The notes under the pieces are model-generated. The model worked only from the letters and a program-made list of their open reading frames with translations. It did no database searches and had not been told where the DNA came from. DNA of 64,000 nucleotides. Origin: Paenibacillus xylanexedens. GTDB lineage: Bacteria; Bacillota; Bacilli; Paenibacillales; Paenibacillaceae. Numbering within the stretch: position 1 is the stretch's first letter; each line of letters starts with the position of its first letter. Position numbers and translations under genes: made by a program. The stretch covers positions 5,022,001-5,086,000 of the forward strand of contig NZ_CP018620.1 of NCBI RefSeq assembly GCF_001908275.1. Reading direction: 5' to 3'. This document shows positions 25,802-34,479 of this stretch, piece after piece.

Positions 25802-26503
25802 ATGATCTGTACACACGAAGCGAAGGATGCCTGTTTCTCCAAAGTATCTCTGTTCCAGCATCTTGATCCATCCGAAGCTGCCTTGTTGATCTCCCTTCTG
25901 CATACCCGCATATATAACAAAGGCGAAGTTGTCGTCAAGGAGGGAGAACGCTCAGATACGCTTTATGTGGTTCATCAGGGATGTGTGAAGTTATCCAAAT
26001 ACAATGAAAATGGCAAGGAACATATTAGTCGGTTTCTGTTTCCCGGAGATTTCTTCGGACAAGATTCCCTGTTACACCAAAAACCACATGCCGCGAACGC
26101 CGAAGTTCTGGAGCCTTCAGCCATCTGCTCTATCAGTAAGCATGACTTTGACCAATTACTTGAACATGATCCAAAGCTTGCTTATCATTTCCTGCTTGCC
26201 ATTACCAAGTTGCTCCGTGAAACAGATGAATGGAACAGCTCGCTAAGTGCGATGACAACGGAACAGAAGATTGCCAAGTTGCTTTTGTATTTCCATACCC
26301 GAAATCATGCAAAACATGAGATCCGCTTGCCTGTTTTCAAAAAAGATATGGCTCTGTTACTCGGGATCACACCCGAAACACTTAGTCGTAAACTTGCCAT
26401 GATGCAAACTCAGGGACTGCTTCAGGTTACAGGAAACTGTATCCTTATTCTGCAATTGGAGCTGCTTAGGGAAAAAATTGAATCGCCTGCCGGAAGCCAA
26501 TGA
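25802..26503 (+). CDS. Crp/Fnr family regulator with N-terminal cysteines
   Basis: 233 aa; the ATG follows GAGGTGATTAAACG. An N-terminal cyclic-nucleotide-binding-like beta domain (NKGEVVVKEGERSDTLYVVHQG, FLFPGDFFGQDSLL) and a C-terminal winged helix (KKDMALLLGITPETLSRKLAMM) are clear. The N-terminus has Cys3 and Cys11 and a further Cys in QGC and in AICSI. This pattern suggests redox or Fe-S sensing like Fnr/Flp proteins rather than cAMP binding. It lies close to a ZIP transporter and a second Crp/Fnr gene. Targets may include the Fnr-like boxes at 27442 and 28672. Confidence 0.88.
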   Translation: MICTHEAKDACFSKVSLFQHLDPSEAALLISLLHTRIYNKGEVVVKEGERSDTLYVVHQGCVKLSKYNENGKEHISRFLFPGDFFGQDSLLHQKPHAANAEVLEPSAICSISKHDFDQLLEHDPKLAYHFLLAITKLLRETDEWNSSLSAMTTEQKIAKLLLYFHTRNHAKHEIRLPVFKKDMALLLGITPETLSRKLAMMQTQGLLQVTGNCILILQLELLREKIESPAGSQ

Positions 26504-26546
26504 ACTGGGTAAGAAAGCTTGTGGATGCGAGGAAGCTGTTTTGGCA

Positions 26547-26593
26547 AAAAAAGAGTATCCGATCAGAAATCACGCTGTTCGGATACTCTTTTT
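26547..26593. terminator. Bidirectional terminator between Crp/Fnr and ZIP genes
   Basis: AAAGAGTATCCGA and TCGGATACTCTTT pair perfectly around a ~17-base loop, with T-runs on both strands. It serves the two convergent genes. Confidence 0.88.
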
Positions 26594-26633
26594 ATATAAA
26601 TTCAACTCATAGATCGGAAGCTTATTCTGTCAT

Positions 26634-27356
26634 CTACAGATCCAACAACAGCGACACAAGCAATCCCATGGATGCAATTAAACCTACAACAGGTCCGCCC
26701 TCTTCAAAGGCTTCTGGCATCATCGTCGAGCAGATCATGGCAATGATTCCGCCACCTGCAAATGCACCAATCGCTGCACCCATCTCCTCTGGAAGCTGCT
26801 CCAGAAACAGATATCCACCCAGTGCTGCAATCGCGGAGATCAATAGTACACTAAGCCACATTAATATGATTTTGCCACGACTATACTTGCCCTGTAGTCC
26901 AACCGTACTGGACAGACCTTCAGGAATGTTGCTGACAAAGATCGATACTACCAGGACCACACTGACACCGTTACCGGCCAGCAAGCTGGCACCAAGCATG
27001 ATGGATTCCGGGATAGCATCCATTACTGTTCCTGCAAAGATCCCAAGCCCGCTTTGGTTCGAGTCTCCCGACTTTGCCGAACGTTTACGCCCCGCCCCTC
27101 CCTTTGCAGAAACGAGCAAGTCAAACAGCGTGTACACGACGGCACCCGCCGTAAATCCAATGGCGGTAGGTATTATTCCTCCATCATTCAGCGCATCTCC
27201 GAGAAGTTCAAAGGTCGCTGCACCAATTAATGTTCCTGTCCCAAAAGCCATGATCCATCCAATGACTCGTTTGGGAATCTTCAGAAACAAGGCTGCGAGT
27301 GCGCCAATGACAACCGCTGAGGCAGAGATGCCGCCCCACATGAATGCAGTCCACAT
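26634..27356 (-). CDS. ZIP-family divalent metal transporter
   Basis: 240 aa with about eight hydrophobic helices. Metal-site residues are in the expected places: TFELLGDAL in helix 2, VMDAIPESIMLG in helix 4 (the HxxPE position carries D-A-I-P-E-S) and FVSNIPEGLSST in helix 5. The first histidine of the usual HNxPEG is replaced in both motifs (DAIPES, SNIPEG), so selectivity may differ. A Lys/Ser/Gly loop (KGGAGRKRSAKSGDSNQSG) lies between helices 3 and 4. It would import or export zinc or similar metals at the cytoplasmic membrane. It is divergent from the second Crp/Fnr gene. Confidence 0.88.
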   Translation of the reverse strand: MWTAFMWGGISASAVVIGALAALFLKIPKRVIGWIMAFGTGTLIGAATFELLGDALNDGGIIPTAIGFTAGAVVYTLFDLLVSAKGGAGRKRSAKSGDSNQSGLGIFAGTVMDAIPESIMLGASLLAGNGVSVVLVVSIFVSNIPEGLSSTVGLQGKYSRGKIILMWLSVLLISAIAALGGYLFLEQLPEEMGAAIGAFAGGGIIAMICSTMMPEAFEEGGPVVGLIASMGLLVSLLLDL

Positions 27357-27441
27357 CCGGGCCGACCCCTCTCTTGTTTAATCATATTCTATCATTCCAT
27401 TAACCCAGGTTGAGTAATCAAAAACAGTGATGTGGCTTTAC

Positions 27442-27457
27442 GGTGATCTATATCACC
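27442..27457. promoter_or_regulatory. Crp/Fnr-type box GGTGATCTATATCACC
   Basis: A perfect 16-bp palindrome of the form GTGAT-N4-ATCAC lies between the divergent ZIP and Crp/Fnr genes, 76 bases before the latter's ATG. It suggests autoregulation or control of the transporter. Confidence 0.7.
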
Positions 27458-27533
27458 TGATGTGTTTAAAAATCACGTTATGATGAAATAATGTCGTCGT
27501 TAAGATCTATGAACACAGAGAGGAAAGATTCTC

Positions 27534-28235
27534 ATGAGTAGGGTAAACAAAGATACAACAGCAGAGTTTCTACAACAGTTCCCCATCTTTCAGGACCTTA
27601 GCCCCGAGGAATTAAAACAAGTCGAAGATATCGCCATTTCCAGAAGCATTCAGAAGAAATCGGTTATTTTCAGCGAAGGAAGCGAAAAAGAAGCTGTCTT
27701 TTTTATCCGTACCGGCATTGTAAAGGCTTATAAAACAGATGAGAACGGGCATGAACAGATTGTCTCTTTCCTCAAAACAGGAGATATGTTCCCACACACC
27801 GGCTTTTTTAATGCGCACCCTTACCCGGCTACCGCAGAAGCCATTACCCCTACCGAACTACTAGCCATACCTGTCCGACTTTTCGAACGATTAATGCTGA
27901 GCACACCTTCAATTGCGATCAAAATTATGCGTGTACTCGGTGACAAAATAAGAGAATTACAGGATAAATTGCAGGTGCTTTCCGGTCAGGATGTACGCAA
28001 TCGTGTACTTTCCTTCCTTCTCATGCTCGCAGATCAGCACGGACAAATGCATGGAGACCAGATTATCATCAACCTGCCCATGACACATCAGGAGTTTGCC
28101 AATTCCATTGGAACTACAAGAGAAACAGCGAATCGGCTTCTAAACCAGCTTACCAAAGAGAACTTGCTCGAAGTGGATCGCAGCCGGATCATCATTCATG
28201 ATTTGCAAGCTTTGAAGGAACAAAGGGATACGTGA
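27534..28235 (+). CDS. Crp/Fnr family regulator without N-terminal cysteines
   Basis: 233 aa; GAGAGGAAAGATTCTC precedes the ATG. The beta-roll domain (KKSVIFSEGSEKEAVFFIRTG, FLKTGDMFPHTGFF), the long dimer helix (IAIKIMRVLGDKIRELQDKL) and the winged helix (MTHQEFANSIGTTRETANRLL) are all present. No Cys occurs anywhere, so it cannot bind an Fe-S cluster. The helix-turn-helix recognition segment TTRETANR is of the Fnr type (E-x-x-SR/NR), fitting TGAT-N4-ATCA boxes. A 16-bp palindrome of this type lies upstream at 27442. The effector is unknown. Confidence 0.88.
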   Translation: MSRVNKDTTAEFLQQFPIFQDLSPEELKQVEDIAISRSIQKKSVIFSEGSEKEAVFFIRTGIVKAYKTDENGHEQIVSFLKTGDMFPHTGFFNAHPYPATAEAITPTELLAIPVRLFERLMLSTPSIAIKIMRVLGDKIRELQDKLQVLSGQDVRNRVLSFLLMLADQHGQMHGDQIIINLPMTHQEFANSIGTTRETANRLLNQLTKENLLEVDRSRIIIHDLQALKEQRDT

Positions 28236-28260
28236 CCACCCTGCACCCCGATATTAGATG

Positions 28261-28602
28261 TTAGATGTCCTTTGCATAGGATGCTGCTGGCACTTTGTTT
28301 AACACCACGAACAAACGAACCTCCTGATCTCCTGTATTATGGAATGCGAACTCTACTTCACCGCCGCAATGGATCACATCCTCTTGTTTCACCGCTTGTT
28401 CTTTTTCATCCAGAATAAGTGTGCCTGTACCTTCGACTACCAGCAGAATAACGTCTGTGCCCGGATGTTTATGAACGGGAAGCTGCTGACCTGGCAGAAA
28501 ATGAAGTACAAAGGTCACTCCACCACCCTGTTGGAATAAAACCCGTTTCGTGAAACGGTCCTCACTGAATGTTTTGACTTCTTGCAATGACGTAATACTC
28601 AT
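28261..28602 (-). CDS. Small cupin protein
   Basis: The ATG at 28602 follows GGAGGACGATTATC; an upstream in-frame start at 28641 lacks a site. The 113-aa single-domain cupin has motif 1 as PVHKHPGTDVILLVVEGTG and motif 2 as GGEVEFAFHN, giving a probable metal site of His-His-Asp/Glu-His. Size and sequence resemble small cupins paired with Fnr-type regulators. A perfect Fnr box (28672-28685) lies 70 bases upstream. The product is probably a sensor or an enzyme on a small organic acid, but the substrate is unknown. Confidence 0.85.
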   Translation of the reverse strand: MSITSLQEVKTFSEDRFTKRVLFQQGGGVTFVLHFLPGQQLPVHKHPGTDVILLVVEGTGTLILDEKEQAVKQEDVIHCGGEVEFAFHNTGDQEVRLFVVLNKVPAASYAKDI

Positions 28603-28659
28603 GATAATCGTCCTCCTCGATAATATAATCTGTGAATACATTCATCTTATCGCAAGAAA

Positions 28660-28696
28660 GCCCGCGTTTCCTTGATCTGAATCAAGAAATGCGGGC
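28660..28696 (-). terminator. Hairpin after the ABC permease gene, containing an Fnr box
   Basis: GCCCGC at the left and GCGGGC at the right close a near-perfect 37-base palindrome, followed on the minus strand by TTTCTTG. It lies 49 bases after the permease stop, so it fits a terminator. Its centre is the Fnr box described separately. Confidence 0.65.
28672..28685. promoter_or_regulatory. Fnr box TTGATCTGAATCAA
   Basis: It matches the TTGAT-N4-ATCAA consensus exactly. It lies 70 bases upstream of the cupin start codon, consistent with activation at about -40. The two Crp/Fnr regulators encoded nearby are candidate binders. Confidence 0.7.
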
Positions 28697-28744
28697 AATG
28701 AACAAATCATGGTCGGTCCTTATGACCGTTTGTTTCTAAGATGG

Positions 28745-30703
28745 TTACACCATCATTTTGCGCAGAGAAGCGATATATCTCGAACGTATAATGATGAAAT
28801 AAAACGTCTGTGCAAGGACAAAGGCACCAAAAACAGTCAACACCGGCATCGTATAATTGGTAATACCGAATTCAGTAAGAAATGGCTTAACCACGACCAA
28901 AGTTTCAATGATAGCTACCCCGATCGGTAAGAAGAACAGGATGGCAATCTGAACGGTGGATGATCGTTTCATTTCCTGGAAACTGAGACCCATTTTCGAA
29001 AGAGAATGCACCATCTTTCCATCCGCTTCAAGATCGGTATGCAGTCTGAAATACAAAAAGCTTGCAGAAGAGATCGAGAAGATTAATCCGATAAATATGC
29101 CCAGAAAGGTGAAGAGTGCTGTAGCCTGTCTGAATCTTTCAAAATCACCGTACCGCGTACTCAGATATCCAGAGTGGTTATCCGTTGAAGCGTTGCTGCT
29201 TCGAATGGAATCCGCGGAGGATAGAAGCTGATCGCTAACCATGGCTTCCGAAGAGTGGCGATCAGGTACAGCATGGCCCCATGCAGGGATCTGATACAGA
29301 TATTTACCAGATATCATATTTTCTTTGATCTGTTGAGCAATCTCTTCATACTTCTCATCCGGGAGGACAACTACACCTGTAGCATAGAGTAGGGTTCCAA
29401 ACTGTGGATCGATATCTGTATCCGTAACCCGAGCTTCCAGTGGGCTATCGTTCAGATTCAACGTCAACTTGTCTCCCTTCGCATAATTACGAAATCTGTT
29501 GCGCTCGATCTGACCCTGATCCTTCTCATTGCGGGTATCCACAAATAAGGCGGATCCGGTATCCAATTGGAACATCTTTCTCCCTTGTGTCAGATTGTAT
29601 TGGTTGTAGTGACTAAGCGGCATAACCGAGACAGCACTCTGATCTGCAGAGGACCACAAATATTCCAGATATATCTGTTGATAATCCAAGCCTGCGGCTT
29701 CAAGTTTCGAATCAATAGCGCTCATATCCAATTGTTCTGTTGGTCTGAATACGTTGTATTGAATTGGAAAATCATTGTTCGTAAATTGTTCCCGGTTCTC
29801 CTGATCCAGTGACAAAATTACAACTGCACTCATTGAAGCAATCGCAATCACCACGGTCACCATAAAGAGCATGCGGGCATTATCCTTCATTTTATAACTC
29901 ATCTCTGAGATCCATAACAGACGTGTACCCTGCCATACGGTTTTACGATTACGTTTCAATAAGCGAATGATCAGAACAGACAGTTGAGAGTAGAAAAAAT
30001 ACGTTCCCGCTATCCCTGTTACTGCTGCAAGCATGATTGTTCCGCCATTTAACCCGCTGCGGAGTACTACAAAACCTACTGTAAGTAATGCAAAACCCAA
30101 AAGTGAGAAGAACCATGAAGCTTTGGGCTCTTTTTTAGGTTTGTTGGTTCCCGTTAGAAGTTCTAACGTCCGTTTGTTTCCGATAAAAACCAATGTGAAA
30201 AGTGAAATGCAGAAAAATAATAACAGAAAGGCCCCGATCGTAATCAGAATCGCTTTCACGGGAAAATAAAAGGGCAGATCATCCATCCCGATAAAACGAG
30301 TGGTTAACATCAGGAACAACTTGGACAACAACATACCTCCGCCGATACCGGCAATGATGGACAGGCAGCCGATCAACATGTTTTCCAAAATGACCAATCT
30401 CCGAATCTGTGCGGGTTCTGCACCAAGTATGGTCAGAATGCCAAACTCTTTGTTCCGTGATTTGAGAAAAGCACTGATGGAATACATAACAAAGAAAAAT
30501 GCAAACACATACACGATAACCGAAGCGATCTGCATCCCCGTAGCGGTTGTGTCACCCATTGGCAACTCTGTCACATACGGATGATAAATGAACACCGCAT
30601 AAGCGAAGAAGATCATGACCATAAACACACTACTTAGAAAAAAAGCAATATACGCTCGCCCATTCCGGCGAATATTGTTAAACGCGAACTGAGGAAAGCT
30701 CAT
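28745..30703 (-). CDS. BceB-like ABC transporter permease (FtsX type)
   Basis: The start is the ATG at 30703 behind GGGAGGGAATTCAC; it overlaps the ATPase gene by 26 bases. The 652-aa protein has ten predicted helices in a 1+3+1 and so on BceB-like arrangement and a large extracytoplasmic domain (residues ~320-520, with EQLDMSAIDSKLEAAGL and ADQSAVSVMPLSHYNQ). Helices around residues 15-130 and 560-640 carry FtsX-like features. Bce-type permeases sense and remove cell-envelope peptide antibiotics with their cognate ATPase and signal to the neighbouring histidine kinase. The partner genes lie immediately upstream. Confidence 0.88.
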   Translation of the reverse strand: MSFPQFAFNNIRRNGRAYIAFFLSSVFMVMIFFAYAVFIYHPYVTELPMGDTTATGMQIASVIVYVFAFFFVMYSISAFLKSRNKEFGILTILGAEPAQIRRLVILENMLIGCLSIIAGIGGGMLLSKLFLMLTTRFIGMDDLPFYFPVKAILITIGAFLLLFFCISLFTLVFIGNKRTLELLTGTNKPKKEPKASWFFSLLGFALLTVGFVVLRSGLNGGTIMLAAVTGIAGTYFFYSQLSVLIIRLLKRNRKTVWQGTRLLWISEMSYKMKDNARMLFMVTVVIAIASMSAVVILSLDQENREQFTNNDFPIQYNVFRPTEQLDMSAIDSKLEAAGLDYQQIYLEYLWSSADQSAVSVMPLSHYNQYNLTQGRKMFQLDTGSALFVDTRNEKDQGQIERNRFRNYAKGDKLTLNLNDSPLEARVTDTDIDPQFGTLLYATGVVVLPDEKYEEIAQQIKENMISGKYLYQIPAWGHAVPDRHSSEAMVSDQLLSSADSIRSSNASTDNHSGYLSTRYGDFERFRQATALFTFLGIFIGLIFSISSASFLYFRLHTDLEADGKMVHSLSKMGLSFQEMKRSSTVQIAILFFLPIGVAIIETLVVVKPFLTEFGITNYTMPVLTVFGAFVLAQTFYFIIIRSRYIASLRKMMV

Positions 30704-31448
30704 GTGAATTCCCTCCCCAGAAGGATAAAGTATCAATGATCCGCTGGAAAAACGTCTGTCGATTATCTCCGCGGTGTACCTCGGCTGCCAGTTTTCCGTC
30801 CTTGATGAACACGATGCGGTTGCAATAACTTGCCGCAAGCGGGTCATGTGTGACCAACATAATGGTCGTTTTCTCCTGCTGGTTAATCTGTTCAAGTGAC
30901 TCCATGACCGCTTGGGATGACGTAGAATCCAGGGCACCGGTTGGTTCATCCGCCAAAACAATCGAAGGCATATTAATCATGGATCTCGCAATAGCTGTCC
31001 GCTGTCGCTGTCCGCCCGAAATTTCGTAGACTCGTTTATCCAGAATGTGATCAATCCCGAGCTTCGCTGTAATGCGATGTAGTCTGCTCTCCATCTCCTT
31101 TAGTTTGACCTTGTCCAGTGTCAATGGAAGTACAATATTCTCAGCAACCGTCAGTGTGTCCAACAGATTGAAATCCTGAAAGACGAATCCGAGTTCCCGA
31201 CGCCGGAACATGGCAAGTTCTTTCTTTTTCATATCAAACGGGTTCATGCCATTAATCAGCACCTTGCCCGAGCTGGGTTCATCAATGGTGGAGACCATGT
31301 TTAACAATGTCGTTTTGCCGCTGCCCGACGGGCCCATAATACCCACAAACTCACCTTGCTTGATTGTCAGATGAATATCACTAAGGGCTTGAGTCTGCAC
31401 TTTGCCCTGATATACTTTGTTCAGTCCTGATACCTGTAACATTTCCAT
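30678..31448 (-). CDS. BceA-like ABC transporter ATP-binding protein
   Basis: 256 aa from an ATG behind AGGAGGGAATTACGC. Walker A is GPSGSGKT (residues ~40-47), the Q-loop VFQDFNLLD, the signature ISGGQRQR, Walker B IVLADEPTGALD and the H-loop LVTHD, all intact. The overall type is the MacB/LolD/BceA group that works with FtsX-like permeases. It overlaps the permease gene and has a C-terminal tail of ~25 residues that is not part of the core fold. The bce operon follows the two-component genes after a terminator, so it has its own promoter. Confidence 0.92.
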   Translation of the reverse strand: MEMLQVSGLNKVYQGKVQTQALSDIHLTIKQGEFVGIMGPSGSGKTTLLNMVSTIDEPSSGKVLINGMNPFDMKKKELAMFRRRELGFVFQDFNLLDTLTVAENIVLPLTLDKVKLKEMESRLHRITAKLGIDHILDKRVYEISGGQRQRTAIARSMINMPSIVLADEPTGALDSTSSQAVMESLEQINQQEKTTIMLVTHDPLAASYCNRIVFIKDGKLAAEVHRGDNRQTFFQRIIDTLSFWGGNSHELSSVRV

Positions 31449-31603
31449 GCGTAATTCCCTCCTAATTCATCATTCTTTATACGTTAATTCTATTCTTATC
31501 CTAACTGACCTCCCATAACGGTGCTATCGAATTACCTTAAACTTCCCTTACAACGCGTTTAAGGTTCTGTTCCCCTGCCTTCTCTATGACACTTCTGTGC
31601 ATT

Positions 31604-31640
31604 AAAAAAAGCACCTCGCCCATGGGCAAAGCACTTTTTA
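31604..31640 (-). terminator. Terminator after the BceS-like kinase gene
   Basis: AAAAAGTGCTTTGCCC and GGGCGAGGTGCTTTTTTT (minus strand) form a strong stem with a T-run; it overlaps the last codon of the kinase gene. Confidence 0.85.
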
Positions 31641-32636
31641 CTTCGGATATTTCGATTGAATCCAGCTGAATCTGACCAACGTTCCCTCATTTGGCTCCGA
31701 AAACAACTCGACACGGTTATCCAGGCGGGCACTGATCTCACGAACCAGATATAATCCCATTCCCGTAGATTCATGGTATTGTCTGCCCCGTTCACCTGTA
31801 AAATAGGGATTAAACACGCGATGAATATCCTCGGACGAGATGCCGATTCCCTCATCCTGAATGTCCAGGATTGTACGCTCTTCCTTTTTATAGCCTGTAA
31901 TGATCACTTTTTTGCCTGATTTGCTATCGGAATAGTTCACGGCATTGGTCAAAATCTGGGTGAACATGAACCGCAGCCACTTGGAATCACTGTATATCTG
32001 AAGGTCGCCCTCCATACGGATATCCGGCGTAATGCCTCTGCGTATAAACAAACGTCGGTTCTCCGCTATACTGCTCCGAAGCACTTCTTGCAAAGACAAC
32101 AGCTCCACACGAAAATCCCCTTCAAACTGTTCAAGCCTTGATGAATGCAAGACCATTTCAAGTCCTTTGCGCAGCTTATCCAGCTCATCCTGAATACTGC
32201 CCGCCGTCTCATCTTCTACATCTTCCAAGGTCAGTTGGATAATGGACAAGGGTGTCTTCATCTGATGAACCCAGCGATTCATGAATACCACCTGCTGTTC
32301 CTTACTGGTACGTAACTGACCCATCTCGTTCTGCCGATTACGCTCCAGTTCATGTAATAATTCCTGGATGGCTTCCGCCACGACCGAATTTCCAAGCGTT
32401 TGGAAAGGCTCGTTTACAAGTTTACGTGGTTGTTGAAGTAGACGGTAATATGCTCGCAACTGGAAGTAACGAGTGACCAGATAAACCATCAATACCACGA
32501 TACTGATCAGCATGCCATAGAGAACAATCTTCATCGGACGGCCCTCACCAGAGAGCCAGTAGACACACGGAACCAGCAGCATCTGTAACACATAAAATCC
32601 GACTAACATCTGGTGGTCTTTCAGGAAAAGTCTCAT
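31638..32636 (-). CDS. BceS-like intramembrane-sensing histidine kinase
   Basis: 332 aa. Two hydrophobic helices (residues ~11-30 and ~37-58) are separated by only a few residues, the hallmark of intramembrane-sensing kinases. The phospho-acceptor box is FMNRWVHQMKTPLSIIQL (His near residue 122). The HATPase has an N-box FTQILTNAVNYSD, a G1 DIQDEGIGIS and a G2 GMGLYLVREI. Such kinases have no sensing domain and take their signal from a BceAB transporter, which is encoded downstream. The gene overlaps the response regulator by four bases. Confidence 0.92.
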   Translation of the reverse strand: MRLFLKDHQMLVGFYVLQMLLVPCVYWLSGEGRPMKIVLYGMLISIVVLMVYLVTRYFQLRAYYRLLQQPRKLVNEPFQTLGNSVVAEAIQELLHELERNRQNEMGQLRTSKEQQVVFMNRWVHQMKTPLSIIQLTLEDVEDETAGSIQDELDKLRKGLEMVLHSSRLEQFEGDFRVELLSLQEVLRSSIAENRRLFIRRGITPDIRMEGDLQIYSDSKWLRFMFTQILTNAVNYSDSKSGKKVIITGYKKEERTILDIQDEGIGISSEDIHRVFNPYFTGERGRQYHESTGMGLYLVREISARLDNRVELFSEPNEGTLVRFSWIQSKYPK

Positions 32637-33346
32637 TTCCCTTTTCCCTGTGCGGATGAACCCAGATCCAACACACGATAACCCGCTCCGCGAACCGTCT
32701 CCAAAATCTCTTCTGCACCCAGCTCCTTCAACTTCCGGCGAACACGTGTAATATAGACATTCAACGTATTATCATCAATAAAATGCTGATCTTCCCACAT
32801 CTGTTCTAGCAATTTTTCTCGGCTGACAACTCGCCCTGCCTTCGCCATCAGCGCTTCCACCAGTATCGCTTCCTTCTGTGTCAGCTCGGTAGAACGCTCC
32901 TCATATTCCAATACAAATCGCTCAGGATAAAGGATCATGGGACCATTCGTCACTGTTATTTCCTGTTGAACAGCAGCGTAAGAACCATAGGCTCTGCGTA
33001 GCTGACTACGGACTTTGGCAAGAACGACTTCATATTGAAAAGGTTTCGTAATATAATCATCCGCTCCATGTTCCAACGCCATAATCTGATCCATACCACT
33101 ATCACGAGCCGATATGAATAAAATGGGACATATGGAATGTGTGCGTATCTGCCTGCACCAATAGTATCCATCATATTGAGGCAAATTCACATCCATCAGC
33201 ACAAGGTCCGGCTTCACTTCCACAAATTCATCCAGTACATGACGAAAATCATCGGTGACCTGTACCTGGAATCCATTTCGGGTCAGATAAGCCGCCAGCA
33301 ATCCTGCTAACTTGGCATCATCTTCAACCAACAATATCGACTGCAT
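32633..33346 (-). CDS. BceR-like OmpR-family response regulator
   Basis: 237 aa from an ATG behind AGAGGGTTAACG. The receiver domain has the acidic pair ED (LVEDDAKL), phospho-Asp in LVLMDVNLP (near residue 53), Thr/Ser in LFISARDS and Lys in DYITKPFQ. The C-terminal winged helix ends with LEQMWEDQHFIDDNTLNVYITRVR and VRGAGYRV. Overlap with the kinase gene shows they are a pair. The probable target is the BceAB-like operon just downstream in the same direction, induced by peptide antibiotics. I did not find a clear operator. Confidence 0.92.
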   Translation of the reverse strand: MQSILLVEDDAKLAGLLAAYLTRNGFQVQVTDDFRHVLDEFVEVKPDLVLMDVNLPQYDGYYWCRQIRTHSICPILFISARDSGMDQIMALEHGADDYITKPFQYEVVLAKVRSQLRRAYGSYAAVQQEITVTNGPMILYPERFVLEYEERSTELTQKEAILVEALMAKAGRVVSREKLLEQMWEDQHFIDDNTLNVYITRVRRKLKELGAEEILETVRGAGYRVLDLGSSAQGKGK

Positions 33347-33429
33347 CGTTAACCCTCTTTCCGTTTCCTGACGTCAGTGTATCACATCTAGTTACCCATT
33401 CTAGTCGGAAACGGCTTGAAAATAAAGGT

Positions 33430-34479
33430 TTAGACCACGAGACGCCCCCTCTTCTCTGCCAAACCAATGATAGCTTCCACCCCTGAATTAAACTCAAGAA
33501 AATCCTGCTCGACCCCATCACTGAAAATCACACCATCCTCTGGCATCTGGGATACAATGTGCAATGGCTGCTTCGAATGAATCTGTCCAAACACCAGATT
33601 GGCCGCTGTCGTTCGGCTCGGAAACGGTTCACGTACTGAAAAATATAAGTAAGGCGCATCCCAGTTAAAATGATTCAACTCTTGCCTGCTTCCATGAATG
33701 GATGCGGATGCTGTAGCTACCTCAGCTTCGGAATTCATGTTCTGCCATGCAGCTGACCCAACAATCCCGGTGGCTCCCGCCAGCACACTTTTGAACCAGC
33801 CTGTTGATCCCATGCCTGTGGATACAATGATACCACTGGAGGATTGTTGTTCTGCGGATGAACCCAAACGCACTTCATAACGTGCCGATACATGCGTCTT
33901 CCGACCAATGAACAGATCATTCACACCATATAGATACTGTCCATCATTGAGTTCTACTTTGGCGAGAGTGACTTCTTTCAAGGTTCGTTGCTTTCGAATG
34001 ACATCAGGAACAATGAAGCTGAGATCCTCTACGGTAAAAGGTAATAACACGCCATCCCACCGCATCGGGTCCGGGTTCATACCAATGAGCGGCTGCTCGG
34101 TTACGTATTTGAGGGTGTTGGCTACAAGCCCATCCTGTCCGACCACGACCACGATATCCTGCTCTCCAAAGATAAAATTGGGCACATGTTCTCGATCAAT
34201 GGTCTGTACACGACCCAATTGTCCCAGTTGCTGCTGCGCCTGCTGTACGGATAACCGATAACGACGGTCTTCCTCCATATAATCACTGAAATCTGCTCCC
34301 AGACGTTCAATATAGAACTGCGCTTGTTGCACCGTGTTATATCGAACCACCAGCTCTTCCAGTCTGGTCCGGCGCTTCACCAGAATCAGTTTATGTTCGC
34401 TCATTCGATCATCTGCCGCAGTCTGCTGACGTACAGATTTCCCTGCCTGCTCTGCTTGCTCTCTTCTTCCTAATCTCAT
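33430..34479 (-). CDS. NAD(+) kinase-like protein paired with SPFH gene
   Basis: 349 aa. The ATG overlaps the SPFH stop by four bases (ATGA) and has GGGAGG seven bases upstream. The first ~90 residues are charged and helical (RRTRLEELVVRYNTVQQAQ), an extension not found in NAD kinases. The rest matches the NAD kinase/diacylglycerol kinase-like fold. The usual GGDGT is VGQDGL, and GIIVSTGMGSTGWFKS replaces the STPTGSTAY segment. It also has GVNDLFIG and FSDGVEQDF. The unusual motifs mean the reaction may not be NAD phosphorylation. It acts with the SPFH protein in a two-gene operon. Confidence 0.78.
   Translation of the reverse strand: MRLGRREQAEQAGKSVRQQTAADDRMSEHKLILVKRRTRLEELVVRYNTVQQAQFYIERLGADFSDYMEEDRRYRLSVQQAQQQLGQLGRVQTIDREHVPNFIFGEQDIVVVVGQDGLVANTLKYVTEQPLIGMNPDPMRWDGVLLPFTVEDLSFIVPDVIRKQRTLKEVTLAKVELNDGQYLYGVNDLFIGRKTHVSARYEVRLGSSAEQQSSSGIIVSTGMGSTGWFKSVLAGATGIVGSAAWQNMNSEAEVATASASIHGSRQELNHFNWDAPYLYFSVREPFPSRTTAANLVFGQIHSKQPLHIVSQMPEDGVIFSDGVEQDFLEFNSGVEAIIGLAEKRGRLVV

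Noticed and set aside
26590..26615. TATATAAATTCAACTCAT after the Crp/Fnr terminator, similar to the MITE end
   Set aside because: Only about 18 bases match and there is no internal element or opposite end. It could be chance in AT-rich DNA.
26500..27381. 293-aa plus-strand frame across the ZIP gene
   Set aside because: It is antisense to a well-supported ZIP transporter, has a biased Pro/Ser/Ala composition, and lacks any family resemblance. It is a shadow frame.
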